Assembly: GCA_001874325.1 (NCBI GenBank)
Contig: MPCW01000016.1
Location: forward strand, 1-53,444
Reading direction: 5' to 3'
Source: Flavobacterium sp. MedPE-SWcel
GTDB lineage: Bacteria; Bacteroidota; Bacteroidia; Flavobacteriales; Flavobacteriaceae
DNA length: 53,444 bases
Positions 1 through 8,064 of the stretch are shown piece by piece. The translations under genes and the position numbers were made by a program. Below the pieces are notes generated by a model that had not been told where the DNA came from, did no database searches, and worked only from the letters and a program-made list of their open reading frames with translations. Positions within the stretch are counted from its first letter, which is position 1. Every line of letters starts with the position of its first letter.

Positions 1-122
1 ACAAAAAATTGTAAAAAAATATTTTTAATAGTTATTTTTTAAATAATCACTTTTTTAAAGTCTATCTTTTCAGAGCCTTGCCAAAATATACCTATATTTG
101 TTGGCTTAAAAAATATATAAAA

Positions 123-1907
123 ATGGCATTATCACAGATTTTGACGACCCACATTGAGAAGGCGATAACCGCTTTATTCGGTATAACTTTAGATAAGATA
201 GAGTTACAGGGTACCCGTCGGGAATTTGAAGGTGATATTACCATGGTTATTTTCCCGTTACTAAAACAAGTTAAGAGCAATCCTGTAGCGTTAGGTACTA
301 AAATAGGAGAATATCTTGTAGAGCATTCTGATATTGTAGAAGGATTTAATGTAGTGTCAGGTTTCCTTAATATTGTAATTTCTGACACGTATTATATCAA
401 CTTTTTTAATGGTGTAAAAAGTGATGAAACCTTTGGCTTTGTAACTCCAGAAGAAGGAGGTAAAGCAGCGATGGTAGAATTTGCTTCGCCAAACACAAAC
501 AAACCACTCCATTTAGGGCACGTACGTAACGTATTACTAGGATATTCGGTAGCCGAAATTATAAAGGCATCAGGTAAAAAAGTGTACAAAACACAAATTG
601 TTAACGACAGAGGTATTCATATCTGTAAGTCGATGCTTGCATATAAGAAATTAGGAAGCGGAGAGACTCCTGAAAGTGCAGGTATAAAAGGAGATAAATT
701 AGTAGGTAACTATTACGTAGCTTTTGATAAAGCTTATAAAGAAGAAATTAGCCAGTTAATGGCTGATGGAAGAACAGAAGAGGAAGCAAAGAAAAATGCA
801 CCTATTTTGTTAGAAGCCCAAGATATGCTTCGTAAATGGGAAGCTGGTGATGAAGAGGTTGTGAAGCTATGGGAAACCATGAATGGTTGGGTATATAAAG
901 GTTTTGATGAAACATACGAAAATATAGGTGTTGATTTTGATAGCTATTATTACGAAAGTAATACTTACCTATTGGGTAAAGATGTAGTAGCTGATGGATT
1001 AGCAAAAGGTGTTTTCGAGAAAGATCCAGATGGGTCTGTATGGATAGATCTTACAGATGAAGGACTTGATCGTAAAATTGTATTACGATCTGATGGTACT
1101 GCGGTATACATGACGCAAGATATTGGTACAGCTATACAACGTGTTAAAGACAATTCAGATATTGGCGGTATGGTATATACTGTAGGTAATGAGCAAGATT
1201 ATCACTTTAAAGTATTATTCTTAATTCTTAAGAAATTAGGTTTTGACTGGGCAGATAGTCTTTATCACCTTTCTTATGGTATGGTAGATTTACCGTCAGG
1301 TAAAATGAAAAGCCGTGAAGGTACTGTAGTAGATGCTGATGACTTGATGAGTGAGATGGCTGCAACAGCTCAGAATATTGCAGAAGAGTTAGGTAAATTA
1401 GATGGTTATTCTGATGAAGAAAGAGCAAAGCTGTATAAGATAATAGGGCTAGGGGCATTAAAGTATTATATACTAAAAGTAGATCCTAAAAAGAGAATAT
1501 TATTTAACCCTGAGGAGTCTGTAGATTTTGCAGGTAATACAGGACCTTTCATACAATATACTTATGCAAGAATACAATCGTTGTTACGTAGAGCTGATTT
1601 TGACCATTCAGTAACATTACAAACAGAAGATGTAACATTGCATGAAAAAGAAAAAGAGTTATTAAAACAATTGGCACAATATCCTGATGTAATACAAAAT
1701 GCAGCAGCAGGACATAGCCCAGCTTTAATAGCAAACTATACATATGATTTAGTAAAAGAATATAATTCATTCTATCAAACAGTACCTGTATTAGGAACTG
1801 AAGTAATGAACGAGAAAATATTCCGTATACAACTCTCTAAAAAAGTAGGAGAAACGATTAAATCTGCTTTTGCTTTACTAGGAATAGACGTGCCAGAACG
1901 AATGTAA
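123..1907 (+). CDS. argS: Arginyl-tRNA synthetase
   Basis: Class I aminoacyl-tRNA synthetase that charges tRNA-Arg with arginine in the cytoplasm. The 594-residue protein has the ArgS N-terminal (Add1) domain, the HIGH-type signature HLGH at about residues 130-133 within an ASPNTNKPLHLGH context, a KMKSREG motif (KMSKS counterpart) at about 400, and the C-terminal DALR anticodon-binding domain. The open frame extends upstream to a TTG at 78, but that extension (a short basic segment) does not look like ArgS. The ATG at 123 gives MALSQI, the expected family start. A weak -7-like box TATCTTTT lies at 63-70. Fifteen bases separate its stop from the next gene, so read-through into the surface-glycan operon is likely. 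Identification is secure. Confidence 0.97.
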   Translation: MALSQILTTHIEKAITALFGITLDKIELQGTRREFEGDITMVIFPLLKQVKSNPVALGTKIGEYLVEHSDIVEGFNVVSGFLNIVISDTYYINFFNGVKSDETFGFVTPEEGGKAAMVEFASPNTNKPLHLGHVRNVLLGYSVAEIIKASGKKVYKTQIVNDRGIHICKSMLAYKKLGSGETPESAGIKGDKLVGNYYVAFDKAYKEEISQLMADGRTEEEAKKNAPILLEAQDMLRKWEAGDEEVVKLWETMNGWVYKGFDETYENIGVDFDSYYYESNTYLLGKDVVADGLAKGVFEKDPDGSVWIDLTDEGLDRKIVLRSDGTAVYMTQDIGTAIQRVKDNSDIGGMVYTVGNEQDYHFKVLFLILKKLGFDWADSLYHLSYGMVDLPSGKMKSREGTVVDADDLMSEMAATAQNIAEELGKLDGYSDEERAKLYKIIGLGALKYYILKVDPKKRILFNPEESVDFAGNTGPFIQYTYARIQSLLRRADFDHSVTLQTEDVTLHEKEKELLKQLAQYPDVIQNAAAGHSPALIANYTYDLVKEYNSFYQTVPVLGTEVMNEKIFRIQLSKKVGETIKSAFALLGIDVPERM

Positions 1908-1922
1908 TAAACCACAATTTTT

Positions 1923-3407
1923 GTGAATCGCAATAAACCGTATCTTTTTCAATCATTTGCCATCATAGTAATAGCTGTGATGGCATTGATTGTATTTAAA
2001 CAATTTTTGCCGCGAAAAATATTTACAGAAACGACAAAAATTACAGAAAATGTAGTAATTGATAGTTTAGTACTCGAAGCAGTACAATCTATAGACACTG
2101 TTGCTGTAGAAGAAAAGGATACTCTTGTTGTAGATAAAAAAATTGTATTTAAGAAAGAAAAGAATATTCAGTTCTCGGCTGAAACGGTACAAGAATACAA
2201 AGGATACCAACACCTTATTGATTTTTATGAAAAACTATCACAATTAGAAGAAACAAAAGAAGGTAAAGTAAGAATAGCTTACTTTGGCGATTCGATGACT
2301 GATGGTGATATGATCGTGAAAGATCTTCGTGCTAAAATGCAAGATCGTTTTGGAGGAGAAGGAGTAGGTTTTGTAAGTATAACATCAGAATCGGCATCTG
2401 CACGAGGCACGTTAAAGCATAAGTTTTCTAAAAATTGGGAAACACTATCATATCTTAATGTGAAAAAACCTCGAAGCCCTTTTGGTGTAAGCGGGCATGT
2501 TTTTTTTACTGAAAATGATACTGTAAACCCATCTTGGGTACAATATACAGCTTACAATCAAGATCATATTTCGAAGCTGAATGCTCCAACCTTATTTTAT
2601 GGACAGTCGAATAATCAAGAAGGTAATGTTTCTATAATCACAAGAAAGGATACTATTTATAAAGATCTTAATCCTGAAAGAATAGTAAATAAACTTACTG
2701 TTGCTCCTTATGACCTGAAGAAATTTAAGGCAAAATTTACAGCATCAGACTCCATACCATTTTATGGCTTTAATTTTGACAATGGTAAAGGTGTTCACGT
2801 AGATAATTTTTCTAGCAGAGGAAACTCAGGTTTACCTATTTCGATATTCAACACAGAAGTAATGCAAGCCTTTAATGATGAGTTAGGCTACGACCTTATT
2901 GTATTACATTATGGTACTAATGTACTAAACTATGGGTCTTTCAATTATAGATGGTATGAAAGACGAATGAGTAGAGTAGTAGATCATATTAGAGAATGTT
3001 TCCCAGGTGTGGCAATACTTATTATATCTACTGCCGATAAGTCTACAAAATATGGTATGGAAATGAAAACAGATTCTGCTGTAGTACCACTAACGTTAGC
3101 ACAAAGACGTTATGCTATTAAAAAAGAAGCTGCATTTGTAAACCTATATAGCTTAATGGGAGGAAATGGTTCTATGGTAAGATGGGTAGAAGGTTCACCT
3201 GCATTAGCAAGTAAAGATTATACGCATTTTAATTATAGAGGAGCGGTTAAGGTTGGTAAGCTTATTTATAAGCAGATAGATAAAGGATATGAGCAATACA
3301 AAAAGATGAAAGCACTTGAAGAGATATTGATCATAAAGGAAGAGCCTGCCACCGAAGTAAAAGAAGATTCATTAAATCAAAAAACAGACTCAATACATGC
3401 TGAATAA
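1923..3407 (+). CDS. Membrane-anchored SGNH-hydrolase-like protein (putative O-acetylation partner)
   Basis: A 494-residue protein with one N-terminal transmembrane segment (about residues 8-26), a charged linker, then an SGNH/GDSL-type domain: block I GDSMTDGD (Ser124), block III GTN (331-333) and block V DYTH (Asp432, His435). It should face the periplasm. In known systems such as AlgI/AlgJ/AlgX or PatA/PatB, proteins of this fold transfer or remove acetyl groups delivered by an MBOAT membrane protein. The MBOAT gene two genes downstream supports the same role here. The start is GTG at 1923. The end overlaps the next gene by 11 bases, which implies translational coupling. Substrate (peptidoglycan or an exopolysaccharide) cannot be read from sequence; plain esterase activity is the alternative. 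Confidence 0.8.
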   Translation: MNRNKPYLFQSFAIIVIAVMALIVFKQFLPRKIFTETTKITENVVIDSLVLEAVQSIDTVAVEEKDTLVVDKKIVFKKEKNIQFSAETVQEYKGYQHLIDFYEKLSQLEETKEGKVRIAYFGDSMTDGDMIVKDLRAKMQDRFGGEGVGFVSITSESASARGTLKHKFSKNWETLSYLNVKKPRSPFGVSGHVFFTENDTVNPSWVQYTAYNQDHISKLNAPTLFYGQSNNQEGNVSIITRKDTIYKDLNPERIVNKLTVAPYDLKKFKAKFTASDSIPFYGFNFDNGKGVHVDNFSSRGNSGLPISIFNTEVMQAFNDELGYDLIVLHYGTNVLNYGSFNYRWYERRMSRVVDHIRECFPGVAILIISTADKSTKYGMEMKTDSAVVPLTLAQRRYAIKKEAAFVNLYSLMGGNGSMVRWVEGSPALASKDYTHFNYRGAVKVGKLIYKQIDKGYEQYKKMKALEEILIIKEEPATEVKEDSLNQKTDSIHAE

Positions 3408-4830
3408 ATTATTAGTACTTTTTTTTAGCATGATGTGTGCAGGAGTAGCTGCACAAGATGATGTTCTTGTTCTTGATGGGGATGAGGTAGAAGAAGATGT
3501 AACAATTGACCCTGTAAAACAAAAATTGTTAGATGAAGATAACAATATTACCAATACAACTTCATTAGATGATTTTTTCCAAAGGTTACAATTACTTGAG
3601 GAGGGCAAGAGAGACAAAATAAATATAGTACATATAGGTGACTCGCACTTACAAGCTGATGTTTTTAGCGATGCTATACGTAAAAAATTACAAGAATATT
3701 TTGGTAATGCAGGTTGCGGATTTTCTTTTCCGCATAAACTAGCACGTACTAATGGTAGTGTTTATATAAAGTACAGGTCAAATGTAGTGTGGGATAAACG
3801 ACGTAATGTTTACCCCATAAAAAAAGATATAGCTGTAGGGTTAAGTGGCACTGCATTAACTACGAATGAAGATTTTGTTATTAGAGCTGAGGTGTTAGAA
3901 AACGAATATGATTTTAATACAATTAAGATTATAACACCTAATAATGAGCCTACATTTAATATTGCAATAACTGATAAAAAGATAGAATTAGAGTCAGACA
4001 AATCAAAAAGTATAACGCATAAAATAAAGAGCGGAGAAGCACTTTCTATTATAGCAAGAAAGTATGGTACTAGTGTTAAGGCTATAAAGAGTGCTAACGG
4101 TATGCGTTCGAATAATATAAGAGCGGGTAAAACACTGAAAATTCCAACGAAACAAAAAGAGAAACGTAAAATAAGTAAATCAGAATTTACACCGTTACCT
4201 CTTGTCACTGATTCGCTTTCGCATTATTATCATAGTGAGCAGGCTCTTTCTAAAATATACTTACTACCTAATGGTAAGAAGGATATATATAACCTTAGCG
4301 GACTTGTACTAGAGAAAGATGCTCCAGGGCTTGTGTATCATAGTATAGGAGTTAATGGGGCAAAAACATTGGATTATAATAAATATGCATTGTTTTTTGA
4401 GCAGCTACCAGTATTAAACCCAGATCTTATAATTGTATCGTTAGGAACTAACGAGTCATTTGATAAGATAGCTGTAGAAGAGTATATGGAAGATCTTAAT
4501 GAGTTTATTGCAACTATAAGGAGTAAAAACCCTAATGCTTACTTGTTAGTAATGACACCGCCACCATCACTATTTAAACGAAAATACCCTAATACTTTTG
4601 CAGCAACCTATGCAAAGACTATTATAGAGCAAGAAAAGGAAATGGATTATGCTACTTGGGATTTGTTCTCAGAGTTTGGAGGGACTAAAAATGTAAATAG
4701 AAATGTAGCACGAGGTTTAATGAAATCTGATAGAATACATTATTCGGCAAAAGGATATCAAAAGCAAGGTTTTCTTTTTGTAGAAGCATTCATGAAAGCA
4801 TTTAGTAACTTTAAAACCAGTAATAAGTAA
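3397..4830 (+). CDS. Secreted SGNH-hydrolase-like protein with an internal LysM module
   Basis: A 477-residue protein with a signal peptide (about 1-19, ending AGVAAQ). SGNH block I GDSHLQAD has Ser83; block II-like VNGAKT is near 319-324; GTN is at 350-352; and block V DRIH gives Asp445 and His448. Between blocks I and II sits a LysM-like module (about 207-250: HKIKSGEALSIIARKYG, then NNIRAGKTLKIP), so the catalytic domain appears to be interrupted by a peptidoglycan/chitin-type glycan-binding module. This points to cell-wall glycan as substrate. The gene overlaps its upstream neighbour by 11 bases. Its stop shares one base with the start of the MBOAT gene (TAATG), a tight operon. Either an acetyltransferase or an acetylesterase is possible. 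Confidence 0.82.
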   Translation: MLNKLLVLFFSMMCAGVAAQDDVLVLDGDEVEEDVTIDPVKQKLLDEDNNITNTTSLDDFFQRLQLLEEGKRDKINIVHIGDSHLQADVFSDAIRKKLQEYFGNAGCGFSFPHKLARTNGSVYIKYRSNVVWDKRRNVYPIKKDIAVGLSGTALTTNEDFVIRAEVLENEYDFNTIKIITPNNEPTFNIAITDKKIELESDKSKSITHKIKSGEALSIIARKYGTSVKAIKSANGMRSNNIRAGKTLKIPTKQKEKRKISKSEFTPLPLVTDSLSHYYHSEQALSKIYLLPNGKKDIYNLSGLVLEKDAPGLVYHSIGVNGAKTLDYNKYALFFEQLPVLNPDLIIVSLGTNESFDKIAVEEYMEDLNEFIATIRSKNPNAYLLVMTPPPSLFKRKYPNTFAATYAKTIIEQEKEMDYATWDLFSEFGGTKNVNRNVARGLMKSDRIHYSAKGYQKQGFLFVEAFMKAFSNFKTSNK

Positions 4831-6488
4831 TGCAGTGGAGTGATTTTTTACCGCAAGGCAACTGGCAAGAATGGTTTGTTTACGATCCTGAGAAACCGCT
4901 GTTATTTAATTCAGGGTTATTTCTGGGGTTGTTTTTAGTATTCTATGCTTTATATCTTTCGTTAAAAAACTCTTTCCGTACACGTATATTGTATACAGTG
5001 TGTTTTTCACTATTCTTTTATTATAAGTGTAGCGGTCTGTTTTTTTTATTATTAATGTTTACCACTTCATTAGATTATACGCTTAGTTACTTTTTGTATA
5101 GAGAAACACATCCGTTAAAACGGAAAATGTATGTGTGGATTAGTGTATTAGTAAACTTATCTCTTTTAGGGTATTTTAAATATACGAACTTTATAATAGG
5201 TAGTTATAACGATCTTTTTAATGGCGATTTTACATTTTATGATGTAATATTACCTGTGGGGATTTCTTTTTATACCTTTCAGTCAATTAGTTATACAGTA
5301 GAGATTTATCGTAAGGAGATTACACCAGCTAAAAGCTTTCCAGATTACATATTTTTTGTTTCATTTTTTCCACAATTGGTTGCAGGACCTATTGTTAGAG
5401 CAAAAGATTTTATCCCTAAAATATATGAGAAGCTAACTATTACTAGACAAGAAGTTAACTATGCGCTATTTCTTATTATAGGAGGGCTTATAAAGAAAGC
5501 GGTAATATCAGATTATATATCTATTAATTTTGTAGATCGTGTTTTTGATGCACCTAATAGTTATACTGCTTTTGAAAATCTTATGGCTGTATATGGATAT
5601 ACTATACAAATATATTGCGATTTTTCGGGGTATAGTGATATGGCTATAGGTATAGCATTATTGTTAGGTTTTGAGTTACCTCCTAACTTTAGAACACCTT
5701 ATAAATCGGCTAGTATTACTGAGTTTTGGCGCAGATGGCATATTTCCTTATCCACTTGGTTAAAAGATTTTCTATATATATCTGTAGGAGGTAACAGACG
5801 AGGTACTTTTACAGGTTTTTTATTTCCTACATTGTTTTTTATTGCAGTTATGGTTTGGGGTATTTCAAACTTAGAAGTTAGTTACTGGCCAATTATAATA
5901 AGTACGAGCGCTTTAGCGCTGTTCATTCTATCTTTTATACTTGCTAGTAATAAGAGAAAAACAATGGTGACAAATGTAAACTTATTAACTACAATGTTAT
6001 TAGGAGGACTTTGGCATGGTGCAAGTCTTCGTTTTATTGTGTGGGGAGCATTACATGGTATTGGTTTAGCAGTACATAAAATATTTGCAGATCTTTTCCC
6101 TACAAATAAAGATGATGATAGGGGGGCTATTAAGTTATTCTGGAAGTTTATATCCATTGTAGTAACATTTCACTTTGTTGCTTTTTGTTGGATATTTTTT
6201 AGAGCTAGAGATTTCTCTTTAGCGTTAGATATTATAAATAATATTAATGAAGTAACATTCGATTTTGAAAAATGGACTACTATTATTAAAGGGTATAAAA
6301 ATGTATTCCTATTAATGTTAGTAGGCTATATTTGGCATTTTTCACCACAAAGTATAATTACTAAGTTACAAGAAAACTTTAATAAAATGCCATTGGTAGT
6401 AAAGGGAATTGTTCTTGGGTTTGTTTTTTGGGTGGTATTTGCAGCAGCTTCAGCAGGGCCACAACCTTTTATTTATTTTCAGTTTTAG
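4830..6488 (+). CDS. MBOAT family O-acyltransferase (AlgI/PatA-like)
   Basis: A 552-residue polytopic inner-membrane protein. AlgI-type landmarks are present: the FFPQLVAGPIVR loop (about 179-190), IQIYCDFSGYSDMAIG (259-274), FWRRWHISLSTWLKDFLYI (299-317), GGNRRG (320-325), and the conserved MBOAT histidines in GGLWHG (His396) and WGALHG (His409). The family passes acyl groups, usually acetyl from acetyl-CoA, across the membrane to periplasmic glycan O-acetyltransferases. The two preceding SGNH proteins overlap it translationally and are the natural partners. Family assignment is strong. Substrate glycan and acyl group are inferred only. Confidence 0.9.
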   Translation: MQWSDFLPQGNWQEWFVYDPEKPLLFNSGLFLGLFLVFYALYLSLKNSFRTRILYTVCFSLFFYYKCSGLFFLLLMFTTSLDYTLSYFLYRETHPLKRKMYVWISVLVNLSLLGYFKYTNFIIGSYNDLFNGDFTFYDVILPVGISFYTFQSISYTVEIYRKEITPAKSFPDYIFFVSFFPQLVAGPIVRAKDFIPKIYEKLTITRQEVNYALFLIIGGLIKKAVISDYISINFVDRVFDAPNSYTAFENLMAVYGYTIQIYCDFSGYSDMAIGIALLLGFELPPNFRTPYKSASITEFWRRWHISLSTWLKDFLYISVGGNRRGTFTGFLFPTLFFIAVMVWGISNLEVSYWPIIISTSALALFILSFILASNKRKTMVTNVNLLTTMLLGGLWHGASLRFIVWGALHGIGLAVHKIFADLFPTNKDDDRGAIKLFWKFISIVVTFHFVAFCWIFFRARDFSLALDIINNINEVTFDFEKWTTIIKGYKNVFLLMLVGYIWHFSPQSIITKLQENFNKMPLVVKGIVLGFVFWVVFAAASAGPQPFIYFQF

Positions 6489-6604
6489 ATATAACAATTT
6501 TAAATAATTTAGTTTATTTTTTACACAAGTGTTAGTTTTTAGGGGGTATTGATGAGTTTTGAATAAAAAAAACATTAAATTACGCTCTCAAAACTAATTT
6601 AACT

Positions 6605-7987
6605 ATGAAAAGAACACTACTATTATTTTCTTTATGTATTTCTGTTTTTGCCAGTACATCAGTTTCGGCACAGGAATATGACTTAAATGTATTTGATCAA
6701 GCCGTTTATTATGGCATGTATGAAGCTACAGTAGAAAATGAGCCAATACCAGACGGAGCTATTAGAAATAGTAATTCATCTTATGGTAAAATGCTTACAG
6801 AAGAACAATTAGCTTCTTTTGGGAATAAGCTTACTATGACGGTAACCCTTAATCCACTTTGTGATAATTATGATAGAATTGGTAATGTAAACTTAGTGTT
6901 AGTACCTAAAGGACAAACATCATATGTTTATGGAGAAGTTGGAAGATTAGAAATAGGACGTTTTATTACGCCTTTTATGGATATGAATAATACAACAACT
7001 ACTTCAGTTCCTTATGTATATGAGTTAGATCATCTTACGAATTTATTTCATAATGATGCAATTACATCAGATTATGATTTTTGGGTAGAGCTTGAGGTAT
7101 ATGGTTATCAAGGAGGGCCAGGTCAAGGTGGTGCAGCAGTTGAAATACCAGGCTGTGCAGGTAGAAATGATGTGTATATGGGATCTCTTGATTTCCATTC
7201 AACTACTGATGAAACAATTACTGATGTAGATCATTTTGTGAAGTCATTGTCTTATAAATATGAGTTAAAAAATTATACACTTAATGGTACAGATGTGTTA
7301 GGGCAAACTGTAAGAACCATTAATTTTACTTTAGATCAAGATCTTCCTGATGCAAAACTTCATTTAATAACATCAAATCATGGTGCAAATGCTGGAGGTG
7401 AAGAATATATAAGACGTGATCACTTTATATACTTTGACGAAATGCAGATATTGATGTATAAGCCAGGAGGAGTGTCATGTGGTCCATTTTTTCAATATAA
7501 TACACAACCAAGTTGTATATACTATGACTGTTCTACATCACCTGCATATCCACGACCAGACACTGATGCTGCATGGGCTTGGAATAACTGGTGTCCTGGA
7601 GATAAAATTCCAAATAGAGTTATTGATTTAGGAGATCTTTCCGCAGGAGATCATAGTTTTAAGATAGAGGTTCCAGATGCACAATTTACAGATGGGCAGG
7701 GATATTTCCCTATGTCTGTATATTTACAGGGTGCAGCGCCTTTACTTAGTTCTAATAATTTTGAAACTACTTCGTTTAGTGTTTATCCAAACCCAGTTGT
7801 TAACACTGTAACTATAAATGCTGAAGAAGAGGTGAACGTACTTAATGTAATAAATACATTAGGACAAACAGTTTATACTGGTACAACTGCTACTGCAGAC
7901 CTTTCTAAATTACAATCAGGAATATATATTGTTAAAGCAGAGTTTGCTAATGGAGCAACAGCTTCTAAAAGAATCGTAAAAGAATAG
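6605..7987 (+). CDS. Secreted PNGase F-like glycoamidase with T9SS sorting domain
   Basis: PNGase F cleaves intact N-glycans from asparagine in glycoproteins. This 460-residue protein has a signal peptide (about 1-23) and resembles the Elizabethkingia enzyme as I recall it: CDNYDRIGNV (66-residue region of PNGase F, CDEWDRYANV) places Asp90 at catalytic Asp60; GRFITPF (118-124) matches GRFITPY; WVELEVY gives Glu164 for Glu118; GGEEYIRRDHFI gives Glu266/267 for Glu206; and WCPGDKIPNR (329-338) matches WCPGMAVPTR. Residues 391-460 (SVYPNPV, then a short beta-rich tail ending KRIVKE) are a type A T9SS sorting domain, so the enzyme is exported through the outer membrane. It stands alone between the glycan operon and the FecI/FecR locus. 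Activity is unproven, but the catalytic acids are kept. Confidence 0.85.
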   Translation: MKRTLLLFSLCISVFASTSVSAQEYDLNVFDQAVYYGMYEATVENEPIPDGAIRNSNSSYGKMLTEEQLASFGNKLTMTVTLNPLCDNYDRIGNVNLVLVPKGQTSYVYGEVGRLEIGRFITPFMDMNNTTTTSVPYVYELDHLTNLFHNDAITSDYDFWVELEVYGYQGGPGQGGAAVEIPGCAGRNDVYMGSLDFHSTTDETITDVDHFVKSLSYKYELKNYTLNGTDVLGQTVRTINFTLDQDLPDAKLHLITSNHGANAGGEEYIRRDHFIYFDEMQILMYKPGGVSCGPFFQYNTQPSCIYYDCSTSPAYPRPDTDAAWAWNNWCPGDKIPNRVIDLGDLSAGDHSFKIEVPDAQFTDGQGYFPMSVYLQGAAPLLSSNNFETTSFSVYPNPVVNTVTINAEEEVNVLNVINTLGQTVYTGTTATADLSKLQSGIYIVKAEFANGATASKRIVKE

Positions 7988-8013
7988 TTTAGCTAATTTT
8001 TATATTCATTTTG

Positions 8014-8043
8014 AAAAATCCGTCCATTGTGACGGATTTTTTT
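8014..8043. terminator. Terminator between convergent genes
   Basis: Stem AAAAATCCGTC, loop CATTGT, then GACGGATTTTTTT. It follows the PNGase F-like gene and lies just past the stop of the convergent TonB receptor. The A/T-flanked stem can work in both directions. Confidence 0.85.
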
Positions 8044-8064
8044 ATTGCTAATTTGTCTTAGTTT

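Noticed and set aside
1923..6488. Alginate biosynthesis cluster
   Set aside because: MBOAT and SGNH proteins alone are AlgI/AlgJ-like, but no other alginate gene (Alg8, AlgD, AlgK and so on) is present, so only O-acetylation can be argued.
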